Shown piece by piece: positions 18,508 through 27,883 of a DNA stretch of 64,000 nt (position 1 is the stretch's first letter; every line of letters starts with the position of its first letter). The translations under genes and the position numbers were made by a program. This DNA comes from Bradyrhizobium elkanii USDA 76 (GTDB lineage: Bacteria > Pseudomonadota > Alphaproteobacteria > Rhizobiales > Xanthobacteraceae). Under the pieces are notes generated by a model. It worked only from the letters and a program-made list of their open reading frames with translations. It had not been told where the DNA came from and made no database searches. The stretch is taken from NCBI RefSeq assembly GCF_023278185.1, contig NZ_CP066356.1:8362001-8426000 (forward strand). The letters run 5' to 3'.

Positions 18508-18963
18508 ATGCGCAAGCCGGCAACATCGACCAGCAAAGCGGCATCACGGTCGCACGCGAAACCACCAGCTGCGCTGTTCGACGCCTACCCTGCCCCGGTC
18601 AAGGCCAGGCTGCTGGCACTGCGGCGCCTGATCTTCGAGACCGCGAAGGCGACCAAAGGCGTCGGCGCGCTGGAAGAGACGTTGAAATGGGGCCAGCCGA
18701 GCTACCTCACGCCGGAGACCGGCAGCGGCAGCACGGTCCGGATCGATCAGGTGAAGCAGGCCGCCGACCGGGTCGCGGTCTACTTCCACTGCCAGACCAA
18801 TCTGGTCGAGACCTTCCGCGAGCTCTATCCCGAGCTCAGCTACAGCGGCAACCGCGCCATCCTGCTCGATGTCGCGGGCAAGCTGCCGGAGCCCGCGCTG
18901 CGCCATTGCGTGGCGCTGGCGCTGACGTATCACCTGAACAAGAAGGCGTCGCAGACTTCGTAG
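18508..18963 (+). CDS. DUF1801 domain protein
   Basis: A 151-residue soluble protein of the DUF1801/YdhG-like family, marked by YPAPVKARLLALRRLIFE and EETLKWGQPSYLT. The N-terminal 20 residues are Lys/Ser/Ala-rich and disordered. Biochemical role unknown. Starts 36 bp after the permease gene and may be the last gene of that run. Confidence 0.8.
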   Translation: MRKPATSTSKAASRSHAKPPAALFDAYPAPVKARLLALRRLIFETAKATKGVGALEETLKWGQPSYLTPETGSGSTVRIDQVKQAADRVAVYFHCQTNLVETFRELYPELSYSGNRAILLDVAGKLPEPALRHCVALALTYHLNKKASQTS

Positions 18964-19082
18964 GGCGGGCAAAGGCACGCAGCGACGTGCCTACCATTCA
19001 CGTGGTGCTCACCATGGTGGGCGCGCCAACCCCTTGTCCTCCCTACGACGTTGGCTTTCGCCAGCACGACAGAGAAATAATC

Positions 19083-19185
19083 GTCGTCCCGGCGAAGGCC
19101 GGGACCCATACGCCGCGGCGGATGTTGTGAATGGGACTCGTCATTCCGGCGGCGCGCAACGACCGGCATTTGGGTTATGGGTCCC
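19083..19185. repeat. REP-like palindrome pair (family C), left part, interrupted
   Basis: The left REP arm GTCGTCCCGGCGAAGGCCGG ends in GACCC at 19107. The inverted partner should read GGGTCCCGGCCTTCGCCGGG. Only GGGTCCC is present here (19179-19185); its continuation CCGGCCTTCGCCGGGACGAC lies at 20294-20313, beyond the IS110 element. The element therefore landed inside the second REP arm. Confidence 0.8.
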
Positions 19186-20293
<1,108 letters not shown>

Positions 20294-20313
20294 CCGGCCT
20301 TCGCCGGGACGAC
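20294..20313. repeat. REP-like palindrome (family C), right part
   Basis: CCGGCCTTCGCCGGGACGAC, the remainder of the REP arm whose first bases are at 19179-19185. Joined, they give the exact reverse complement of the left REP at 19083-19107. Confidence 0.75.
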
Positions 20314-20365
20314 ACTGAATTTGTTGCAGGATCCAGCGCAACGACGTTGTGGCCGGCGGCGCGCC

Positions 20366-22603
20366 CTACGCGACCAGCGCTGTGCCTGCCGCCGTCGCCA
20401 CGCGCTGCGCCTTCAAGAGTCTGATGACTTCGGCGTTGGGCCGGGCGCGGCTGAACAGAAAACCCTGGCCTTCGTGGCAGCCTTCGGCGCGCAGGCGGCT
20501 CAGCTCCGCCTCGGTCTCGACGCCCTCGGCGGTGATGGTGACGCCGAGCCCGATGCCGAGACTGACGATCGAACGCACGATCGCCTGCGCGTCGGGGTTC
20601 GCGCCGAGGTCGCGCACGAACGACTGGTCGATCTTGATCTTGTCGAACGGAAAGCTGCGCAGATAGCTGAGGCTCGAATAGCCGGTGCCGAAATCGTCCA
20701 TCGACATCCGCACCCCGAGCGCACGCAGCGCATGCAGCGTCGCCAGCACCTGGCTGCTCTTTTCGAGCAGCAGCGTCTCGGTGATTTCGAGCTCGAGCCG
20801 CCGCGCCGGCAGGCCGGATTGCCGCAGCGCGTCGGTGACCAGCGCCAGCAGATTGCCGGTGCGGAATTGCAGCGGTGACAGATTGACCGCAACGCGCACG
20901 TCATCCGGCCATTGCGCTGCGTCCATGCAGGCACGATGCAGCATCAGCGCGCCCAGCGGATTGATCAGCCCGGTCTCCTCGGCGACCGGGATGAACTCGC
21001 CCGGCGAGATCATGCCGCGCTCCGGATGCGGCCAGCGCACCAGCGCCTCGAAGCCGGTGATGCGCCCGGTCGCAAGATCGACCAGCGGCTGGTAATAGGG
21101 CCGCAGGCCTTCGTTCTGGATCGCATCGCGCAGGTCGATCTCGATCTTGCGGCGGCTTTGGGCGCGCGCGTCCATCTCCGCCTCGAAGAAGGAGAAGGTG
21201 CCGCGGAATTCGCTCTTGGCGCGCGACAAGGCCATGTCGGCGCTCTTCAGCAGCTTTTCGGAATCCTCGCCGTCGCCGGGCGACATCGCGATCCCGATGC
21301 TGGCGCCGATCACCACCGAATGCCCCTCGAGCAGATAGGGCTCGCCGATCGAGTCCAAAATCCGCCGCGCCAGCAACACCGCGTCCTCGGGCCGCATCAC
21401 GCCGCCCTGCACGATGGTGAACTCATCGGAGTTGAGACGGGCCAGCGCATCTTCCTCGCGCAGCGTCGAGCGCAGGCGCTTTGCGACCGCGCGCAGCAGC
21501 TTGTCGCCGATGCCGTGACCGAGGGTCTCGTTGACCGCCTTGAAATTGTCGAGGCCCAGCATCAGCACCGCGACCTTGTCGGTCGAGCGGCGGGTGTGCT
21601 GCAGCATCTCGTCCATCTGCTGGCGCAGCAGATTGCGGTTGGGCAGGCCGGTCAGGCTGTCGTGCTGGGCCATGAAGGCGAGCCGCGCCTCGGCGCGCTT
21701 GCGTTCGGTGATGTCCATCAGCGCGAGCAGCATCGCCGGCTGGTCGCCATGCATCAGCTGGCGCGAATAGATCGCAAGGTCGATCAGCGTGCCGTCGGCG
21801 CGCACATGCTTCCAGGTCCGCGCCGCCTGCTCGTCGCTGCTGCGGCCCGCCGCCCAGGGCAGCTCGGCATCGAACGCCTGCAGGCTCCTGATCGTCATCC
21901 GCTCGAATTCGGCCCGGACATAGCCGTAATGCGCGATCGCGGCGTCGTTGACCGCGAGGATCCGCTCGCCGTCGAGCGCGCACAGGATCATCGGCACCGG
22001 ATTGCCGTCGAACAGCAGGCGGAACGACGCCTCGCGCTGCTTCAGTTCGGTGATGTCGACGCGCAGGCCGACGATGCCGCCATCCGAGGTCAGCCGCTCC
22101 TCGATCAGCACCACGCGGCCGTCGGCCAGCACCTGCTCGTGCCGCTCGCCCGGTTGGTACATCTTCTTGAGCCGCTCGGCGATCCACTCCTCCTCGCGGC
22201 CGGCAGCCTCGGGATAGTCGCCGCGCGCGACGCCGATGCGGATGGTGTCTTCGAGACGCGCGCCGTGCTCGAACAGATCGGAGCTGCGCTTGTAGATTTC
22301 CGAGTATTTCTTGTTCCAGAGCGTGTAGCGGCCTTCGGGGTCGAGGAACACGATGCCCTGCGGCAGGATGTCGATCGCCTCACGCAGCCGCGCGTTGGAT
22401 TTGCGCGCCTCAGCGATCGCGGCCTCGGCCTGCGCGCGCTGGCGCACCAGCTCGCCGATCTCGACCGCGGGGCGGCGCGATCCGCCCGACACTTTCGGCA
22501 TCGGTGTGGGCCGGCGTCCCCGAGGACGGGACAGTTTGGCCTGGTTCGGCTTCTTGGTGTTTTTCTTCGGCCGCATCATCGGTATCGCACGCCCCACGCG
22601 CAT
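20366..22603 (-). CDS. PAS-GGDEF-EAL cyclic-di-GMP protein
   Basis: About 745 residues from the start chosen here (MRVGRAIPMMRPKK); ATG 22576 is also possible, and the open frame runs to 22819. A Lys-rich head and short coiled coil precede two PAS domains (IDILPQGIVFLDPEGRYTLW; then RLLFDGNPVPMILCALDGER), a GGDEF domain and an EAL domain. The GGDEF signature reads LNSDEF, so cyclase activity is doubtful. The EAL site is intact (FEALVRW, DDFGTGYSSLSYL), so net activity is probably c-di-GMP hydrolysis. No membrane segment. The 327 bases upstream to the next gene hold nothing I recognise. Confidence 0.9.
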   Translation of the reverse strand: MRVGRAIPMMRPKKNTKKPNQAKLSRPRGRRPTPMPKVSGGSRRPAVEIGELVRQRAQAEAAIAEARKSNARLREAIDILPQGIVFLDPEGRYTLWNKKYSEIYKRSSDLFEHGARLEDTIRIGVARGDYPEAAGREEEWIAERLKKMYQPGERHEQVLADGRVVLIEERLTSDGGIVGLRVDITELKQREASFRLLFDGNPVPMILCALDGERILAVNDAAIAHYGYVRAEFERMTIRSLQAFDAELPWAAGRSSDEQAARTWKHVRADGTLIDLAIYSRQLMHGDQPAMLLALMDITERKRAEARLAFMAQHDSLTGLPNRNLLRQQMDEMLQHTRRSTDKVAVLMLGLDNFKAVNETLGHGIGDKLLRAVAKRLRSTLREEDALARLNSDEFTIVQGGVMRPEDAVLLARRILDSIGEPYLLEGHSVVIGASIGIAMSPGDGEDSEKLLKSADMALSRAKSEFRGTFSFFEAEMDARAQSRRKIEIDLRDAIQNEGLRPYYQPLVDLATGRITGFEALVRWPHPERGMISPGEFIPVAEETGLINPLGALMLHRACMDAAQWPDDVRVAVNLSPLQFRTGNLLALVTDALRQSGLPARRLELEITETLLLEKSSQVLATLHALRALGVRMSMDDFGTGYSSLSYLRSFPFDKIKIDQSFVRDLGANPDAQAIVRSIVSLGIGLGVTITAEGVETEAELSRLRAEGCHEGQGFLFSRARPNAEVIRLLKAQRVATAAGTALVA

Positions 22604-22930
22604 TCCAGTTCGGCGACATTCTGCGATAAGTCTCTGAAAAATTGGTATCTCTTGGCGAGTAGCTGCGCTGCCTGAGAAGCCCTTGCATGCCTGCTTTGCA
22701 GGCGAATCACGCCGGGCGCGAGTTTGCTTCCGGCGCGCCGGCGGCGCACGGCACAGATTCACGGCATGGAAGCGCCTGCGCTTGGTGAAGGAAGCGTAAA
22801 CCGGCGCGCGATTGCACAATGAATGCGCCGAAGACGCTTCAAGCGCACCAATGTTTGTCAGCGTGCGGCAGGGTTATCGCGCGGTTAAGCCGCGGTGCGC
22901 CTCGGCCTTCGCATTTTGCCGGATCATACA

Positions 22931-23368
22931 TTAGTTGGTGATCTCGATCCGCGTGCCGCCGCGGCCATTGCGCTCGACCAGCCCATAGAGCATTGCGGCG
23001 TGCGAGGGATGCAGGCGCACGCAGCCATGCGAGGCCGGCCCGCCAAGGCGCGTGAGTTCGTATGTTCCATGGATGGCAAAACCGCCATGGAAGAAGATCG
23101 AATGCGGCATAGGCGAGTTATAGTACTTCTTCGAGTACCAGCGGCGCGCCAGCATCTGCGGACGAAAGACTCCACTCGGCGTGCCATAGCCGCGGCGGCC
23201 GGTCGACACCGGCCAGTTGTAGCGTCTCGCGCCGTCGACGCTGACCGCCATGCGCTGCGATGATTTATCGATGTGAACGACGACGTCGGCCCGCGCCGGG
23301 GAGAGCGCCAATATCGACGCAGCTATCGCGGCGGCAAATGCCGGCCGTACGCACGATACGCTTGTCAC
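22931..23368 (-). CDS. L,D-transpeptidase (YkuD domain)
   Basis: A 145-residue exported enzyme: signal peptide to about 27 (ASILALSPARA), then one YkuD domain. The catalytic region reads FAIHGTYELTRLGGPASHGC followed by VRLH, with the nucleophile in SHGCVRL. Forms 3-3 cross-links in peptidoglycan or anchors proteins to it. Its neighbour, mepA, is another cell-wall enzyme on the opposite strand. A second, unrelated L,D-transpeptidase lies at 50756. Confidence 0.9.
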   Translation of the reverse strand: MTSVSCVRPAFAAAIAASILALSPARADVVVHIDKSSQRMAVSVDGARRYNWPVSTGRRGYGTPSGVFRPQMLARRWYSKKYYNSPMPHSIFFHGGFAIHGTYELTRLGGPASHGCVRLHPSHAAMLYGLVERNGRGGTRIEITN

Positions 23369-23554
23369 AATAACGCCTACCCTGAAATTATTGCGGACAT
23401 GATGTCGCCCACAACGTGCGCTTGTAAAGTGGCGTGGCTCACATCGGAGCCTGGAAGCCGCGGGTAATCTTAATCCACCCTGTGGGCGATCAAGCGAATG
23501 GGATGAAAGCGCGGTCCGCCTGCTCCGAATCCATGCTAGCCTTGCGCCGACAGA

Positions 23555-24526
23555 GTGATCCGAATGACACCCCGCCTGCGTCTGTTCCCGCTCCTGATCT
23601 CAGCCCTCGTCACCTGCACCATCTCCGCGCGGGCGCAGGACAGGGGCTCGCTCAATCCGCAGCCGCTGCCGCCGCTCGCCAACCCTGACGATCCAAAGAT
23701 CGGGGCGAAGCAGCTGTTCGCGCGCAAGGTTTTGCCGGCGGCGTTGCCGACCCGGTCGATCGGCGGCTACACCAAGGGTTGTCTCGCCGGCGCCGCGCAG
23801 ATGCCGCTCAACGGCGACACCTGGCAGGTGATGCGCTTGTCGCGCAACCGCTACTGGGGTCACCCCAACATGATCGCGCTGCTGAAGCGGCTGGCGGCCA
23901 ACGCGCACAAGGACGCCGGCTGGCCGGGCATCCTGGTCGGCGATATCGGCCAGCCGCGCGGCGGCCCCGCGCTCTCCGGTCATGCCAGCCACCAGATCGG
24001 GCTCGACGCCGATATCTGGCTGACGCCGATGCCCGATCGTAAATTGTCGCGCGAGGACCGCGAGGAGATGTCGGCGGTGATGATGGTGCGCGACGACCGG
24101 CTCGACATCGATCCGCGCGTCTTCACGCCGGGCCACGTGCTGGTCATCCGCGACGCGGCGCGGGAGCCGGCGGTGCAGCGCATCTTCGTCAATCCCGCGA
24201 TCAAGAAGGCGCTGTGCCGCGAGGCCAAGGGCGATCGCGGCTGGCTGTCGAAGATCCGGCCGTGGTGGGGCCACGACTACCACTTCCACATTCGCATGCG
24301 ATGTCCGCCCGGCAGCCCGGCCTGCGAGGGACAGAAGCCGCAAGCGGAGGGCGAAGGCTGCAAGCCGTCCGATCTCGCCTTCTGGTTCAAGGATTCGGTG
24401 CTGCATCCGAAGCCTCCGCCGAAGCCGCCGAAACCCCGCCCGCCGATGACGCTGGCGCAGATGCCGGCGGACTGCAGGACGGTGCTGAACGCGCCCGACG
24501 CCAAACAGCAGCTGCCAGGGCAATAA
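23555..24526 (+). CDS. mepA: Penicillin-insensitive murein endopeptidase MepA
   Basis: A 323-residue periplasmic zinc endopeptidase (peptidase family M74) that cuts DD- and LD-cross-links in murein. Signal peptide to about 27 (SALVTCTISARAQ). Zinc-site motifs: GHASHQIGLDADIW and WGHDYHFHIRM. Several Cys (GC..C) fit the disulfides of the family. The C-terminus is proline-rich (PKPPPKPPKPRPP). GTG 23555 and ATG 23564 are both possible starts. Confidence 0.93.
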   Translation: MIRMTPRLRLFPLLISALVTCTISARAQDRGSLNPQPLPPLANPDDPKIGAKQLFARKVLPAALPTRSIGGYTKGCLAGAAQMPLNGDTWQVMRLSRNRYWGHPNMIALLKRLAANAHKDAGWPGILVGDIGQPRGGPALSGHASHQIGLDADIWLTPMPDRKLSREDREEMSAVMMVRDDRLDIDPRVFTPGHVLVIRDAAREPAVQRIFVNPAIKKALCREAKGDRGWLSKIRPWWGHDYHFHIRMRCPPGSPACEGQKPQAEGEGCKPSDLAFWFKDSVLHPKPPPKPPKPRPPMTLAQMPADCRTVLNAPDAKQQLPGQ

Positions 24527-24655
24527 CATCTTCGTCAGGCGGCTATGCCGGCCGGCTCGAACTGCGATATGATCTCGTGCCGTCGCGCCGTAAGCGCGTT
24601 CGGGCGATGGATCGGGGCCGCTGATCTATTATCCGTCATCATCAATGGATCAGAC

Positions 24656-25165
24656 ATGCGCAAATCGCTCCTCGCGGCATCGCTGCTGCTCGTCTCGGCT
24701 CCCGCTTTCGCGGCGGAAGAGCCGAGCGGCTGTGACAAGTTCAAATGGTCGATCGAGCGCGCACGCGCCGCGCTGACCGCGCCCGATCGTGCCAAGGTCG
24801 TATCGGGAAGCGAGCAGACCGCGCTGCCGGCGACCGCGATCACGCTGGCGCTGGTGGCCCCCGGCGACGCCAGATTGCCGACCCCGCCGGAGCGCGCGCC
24901 GAAGGAAGGCACCTTCGCCGGCTTCACCAGCTTCAAGGCCGCGCCGAAGGCCGGGCTCTATACCGTCAGCCTGTCGGCCGGGGCCTGGGTCGACCTGGTG
25001 CAGGACGGGCATTTCCTGAAGCCCAAGGCGTTCAGCGGCGCGACCGATTGCGACGGTATCCGCAAGACCGTGAAATATGACCTCGCCGCCAGCCCCTTCG
25101 TGCTGCAGGTCAGCGGCTCGAAAGAGAACTCGCTGTCGGTCGCGATCCAGCTGTCGGATGATTAG
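24656..25165 (+). CDS. Periplasmic hypothetical protein
   Basis: A 169-residue exported protein starting MRKSLLAASLLLVSAPAFAA (clear signal peptide). The mature part holds two Cys (GCDKF near the start; ATDCDGIRK late), mostly beta-type stretches and no catalytic motif I recognise. The frame runs 111 bases further upstream but without a signal sequence. Function unknown. Same direction as mepA, 130 bp away. Confidence 0.7.
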   Translation: MRKSLLAASLLLVSAPAFAAEEPSGCDKFKWSIERARAALTAPDRAKVVSGSEQTALPATAITLALVAPGDARLPTPPERAPKEGTFAGFTSFKAAPKAGLYTVSLSAGAWVDLVQDGHFLKPKAFSGATDCDGIRKTVKYDLAASPFVLQVSGSKENSLSVAIQLSDD

Positions 25166-25355
25166 GACGATCCGTTAGTCAAAGGGTCGCCTTTACCGCA
25201 AGCCCCAGTCTGCTATGTTTGCAGTGCGATATCCCTGAGGACCGTAAGTCCGTCGGGGACCAGCGGAACAGCGCTTCCGTCCGTCGCAGGCCAGACCTCA
25301 CCCAACGCCTGATTTGCGCGCCGGTTCGCGCGCGAACTCGTACGGAGCGCTTTCC

Positions 25356-26156
25356 ATGTCACGACTTTCAATTTTAAGGCTTGCCGGACTTTTCACCGCT
25401 TTCGTCATCCTGCTCGGCGCGCTGCATTCGCCTGCGAGCGCCGAGGACAAGACGCTCACCGTCTTTGCCGCCGCCTCGATGAAGAACGCGCTCGACGACA
25501 TCGATGCAGCCTATACCGCCAAGACCGGCGTCAAGATCACGGCCAGCTATGCCGCGAGTTCGGCACTTGCCAAGCAGATCGAGCAGGGCGCGCCGGCCGA
25601 CGTGTTCGTCTCCGCCGATACCGACTGGATGGACTATGCGATCAAGCAGAAGAACATCAATGAGCCGACGCCGGTGAACCTGCTCGGCAACTCGATCGTG
25701 CTGATCGCGCCGAAAGATTCCAAGATCGACAACGTCAACATCGGACCCGGCTTCGATCTCGCCAAGTTCGCCGGCGACGGCAGGATCGCAACCGGCGACG
25801 TCAAGGCGGTGCCGGTCGGCAAATACGCCAAGGCCGCGCTGGAGAAGCTCGGCGCCTGGCAGGCCGCCGAGCCGAAATTCGCGATGGCTGAGAGCGTGCG
25901 CGCGGCGTTGACTCTCGTGGCGCGCGGCGAAGCCGTGCTCGGCATCGTCTACTCGACCGACGCCAAGGTCGAGCCCGGCGTCAAGATCGTTGGCACCTTC
26001 CCGCCCGATACCCATCCGGCCATCATCTATCCGGTCGCGGCGACCACGACCGCGAAGCCGGAGACCGCCGACTATCTCGCCTTCCTGCGCTCGTCTGTGG
26101 CGAAGACGATCCTCGAGAAGTACGGCTTCAAGTTCCTGATCAGCCCGACGACTTAA
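25356..26156 (+). CDS. modA: Molybdate-binding protein ModA
   Basis: Periplasmic substrate-binding protein of the molybdate ABC transporter, 266 residues from MSRLSILRLAGLF. Signal peptide to about 29 (SPASA). The ModA opening KTLTVFAAASMKNALDDID and the ligand-pocket stretch YAASSALAKQIEQGAPADVF are clear. First gene of modABC. The 190 bases upstream contain some hairpin potential but no ModE box that I can defend. Confidence 0.93.
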   Translation: MSRLSILRLAGLFTAFVILLGALHSPASAEDKTLTVFAAASMKNALDDIDAAYTAKTGVKITASYAASSALAKQIEQGAPADVFVSADTDWMDYAIKQKNINEPTPVNLLGNSIVLIAPKDSKIDNVNIGPGFDLAKFAGDGRIATGDVKAVPVGKYAKAALEKLGAWQAAEPKFAMAESVRAALTLVARGEAVLGIVYSTDAKVEPGVKIVGTFPPDTHPAIIYPVAATTTAKPETADYLAFLRSSVAKTILEKYGFKFLISPTT

Positions 26157-26255
26157 GCCCAGCGCCCCCGAGTTGACATTCCTCCAGTGATAGCCGCGCG
26201 CACCGTGAGGAACGTCAAATCGATCAGCGGCACTGGGCTATTGACTCTTACTGGT

Positions 26256-26315
26256 GTCTGTTCCCGAAGTTCGTAACTGAGGAGCCGCACTTGCATACGA
26301 ACTTCGGGAACAGAC
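26256..26315 (+). other. Perfect 20-bp inverted repeat between modA and modB
   Basis: The left arm (26256-26275) begins GTCTGTTCCCGAAG and the right arm (26296-26315) is its exact reverse complement, with a 20-base loop. The right arm ends 5 bases before the modB GTG, so in the mRNA the stem would cover the ribosome-binding region. It is either an mRNA control element or a small inserted palindrome. No T-run follows, so it is not a standard terminator. Confidence 0.8.
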
Positions 26316-26319
26316 GCTA

Positions 26320-27015
26320 GTGTTTGAGATCTCGCCAGCCGAATGGACGGCGATCCTGCTGTCGCTGCGGGTCGCCGTCGTCGCAACACTGGTGGCGACC
26401 CCGTTCGGGGTAGCGCTCGCCTGGCTGCTGGCGCGGCGCGATTTCTGGGGCAAGTCGCTGCTCGATGCCGCCGTGCATCTGCCGCTGGTGCTGCCGCCCG
26501 TCGTCACCGGCTATCTGCTGCTGCTGACCTTCGGCAAGCGCGGCCTGGTCGGCGGCTGGCTGGCCGACCATCTCGGCATCGTGTTCGCCTTCCGCTGGAC
26601 CGGCGCGGCACTCGCCTGCGGCGTGATGTCGTTTCCGCTTCTGGTGCGGCCGATCCGTCTCTCGATCGAGGCGGTCGACCGCCGCCTCGAGCAGGCGGCC
26701 GAGACACTCGGCGCCGCGCCCTGGCGGGTGTTCGCAACGGTGACGCTGCCGCTGGCGCTGCCGGGGGTGCTGGCCGGCATGGTGCTCGGTTTTGCCAAGG
26801 CGATCGGCGAGTTCGGCGCGACCATCACCTTCGTCTCCAACATTCCCGGCGAGACCCAGACCATTTCGTCGGCGATCTATTCGCTGATCCAGACACCGGA
26901 TGGCGACACCGCCGCCGCGCGGCTCGTGATCATCTCGATCGTGCTCGCGGTCGGCGCACTGGTCGCGGCTGAAGTGTTCGCGCGCCGCGCCACCGCGCGC
27001 CTGCATGGGCAATAG
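26320..27015 (+). CDS. modB: Molybdate ABC permease ModB
   Basis: A 231-residue inner-membrane permease with five to six hydrophobic segments. The coupling-helix (EAA) region reads EQAAETLGAAPWRVFATVTL and is followed by PLALPGVLAGMVLGFAKAIG, typical of ModB. Starts GTG at 26320. Separated from modA by 163 bases with a perfect 20-bp hairpin, and from modC by a REP-like repeat, so the operon has been invaded by palindromes. Confidence 0.92.
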   Translation: MFEISPAEWTAILLSLRVAVVATLVATPFGVALAWLLARRDFWGKSLLDAAVHLPLVLPPVVTGYLLLLTFGKRGLVGGWLADHLGIVFAFRWTGAALACGVMSFPLLVRPIRLSIEAVDRRLEQAAETLGAAPWRVFATVTLPLALPGVLAGMVLGFAKAIGEFGATITFVSNIPGETQTISSAIYSLIQTPDGDTAAARLVIISIVLAVGALVAAEVFARRATARLHGQ

Positions 27016-27116
27016 AGCATGATCCGGAAAAGTGTGAAGCGGTTTTCCGAAGAGATCATGCTCAAACAAGGAGCTAAAGCGCGATGACGATTCAACTCAA
27101 TCTCATCGCGCTTTAG
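27015..27116. repeat. Double-hairpin REP-like repeat, family D, in modB-modC gap
   Basis: Two stems. GAGCATGATC (27015-27024) pairs with 27054-27063, and CTAAAGCGCGATGA (27074-27087) pairs perfectly with 27103-27116. The second stem ends two bases before the modC ATG. AAGGAG followed by ATG at 27084 opens a 10-codon frame inside the second stem. Confidence 0.8.
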
Positions 27117-27118
27117 CC

Positions 27119-27790
27119 ATGCTGCGCGTCGACATCACCAAGCAGCTCGGCGAGTTCTCGCTTGCGGCCTCGTTCACCAGCGAGGGCCGCGTCACCGGCC
27201 TGTTCGGCGCGTCCGGCTCCGGCAAGACCTCGCTGATCAACACCATCGCGGGGCTGTTGCGTCCTGACCGCGGCAGCATCGTGATCGACGGCGAGATCCT
27301 CGACGATACCGCAACCGGCATCCACGTTCCGACCTGGCGCCGCCGCATCGGTTACGTGTTCCAGGACGCGCGGCTGTTTCCGCATCTCGACGTCGGGCAG
27401 AACCTCGACTACGGCCGCCGCATGAACGGCCTCACCGAGGATCCCGCGCAACACCGGCGCGTCGTCGACCTGCTCGACATCGGCGCCCTGCTCGACCGCC
27501 GTCCCGGAAAGCTCTCCGGCGGCGAGCGCCAGCGCGTCGCGCTCGGCCGGGCGCTGTTGTCCAAGCCGCGGCTGCTGCTGCTCGACGAGCCGCTGGGCGC
27601 GCTCGACGAAAGCCGCAAGCTCGAGATCCTGCCCTATCTGGTCCGGCTGCGCGACGAAGCCGGCGTCCCGATGGTCTATGTCAGCCACGACGCGGCCGAG
27701 CTGCGCCAGCTCGCCACCCAGATCGTGATGCTGCGCCGCGGCCAGGTGACCGCGTTCGGCGGTGTCAAGGTGCTGACGGCGGGCGCGTAG
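27119..27790 (+). CDS. modC: Molybdate ABC ATPase ModC, short form
   Basis: A 223-residue ABC ATPase. Walker A GASGSGKTS, Q-loop VFQDARLFP, signature LSGGERQRVALGRAL, Walker B LLLLDEPLGAL, H-loop VSHD. It stops after the ATPase domain; classical ModC is about 350 residues with a C-terminal molybdate-binding TOBE/MOP domain, which is absent here. Starts ATG 27119 immediately after a REP-like double hairpin. Confidence 0.92.
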   Translation: MLRVDITKQLGEFSLAASFTSEGRVTGLFGASGSGKTSLINTIAGLLRPDRGSIVIDGEILDDTATGIHVPTWRRRIGYVFQDARLFPHLDVGQNLDYGRRMNGLTEDPAQHRRVVDLLDIGALLDRRPGKLSGGERQRVALGRALLSKPRLLLLDEPLGALDESRKLEILPYLVRLRDEAGVPMVYVSHDAAELRQLATQIVMLRRGQVTAFGGVKVLTAGA

Positions 27791-27883
27791 CTGGCCGTTT
27801 TTCCGAAAGTCGGCATAAGATAGCCAATCTTGTCTGCTAGGCCCGCGTCGGGACGTCCGATCGGGCATGGGGAAGGGTGAATT

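Noticed and set aside
20912..22675. 587-codon plus-strand open frame
   Set aside because: Antisense to the PAS-GGDEF-EAL gene; no domain recognisable.
25166..25355. Possible molybdenum-cofactor riboswitch or ModE site upstream of modA
   Set aside because: Some short hairpins can be drawn, but no conserved ModE half-sites or riboswitch core could be identified by eye.
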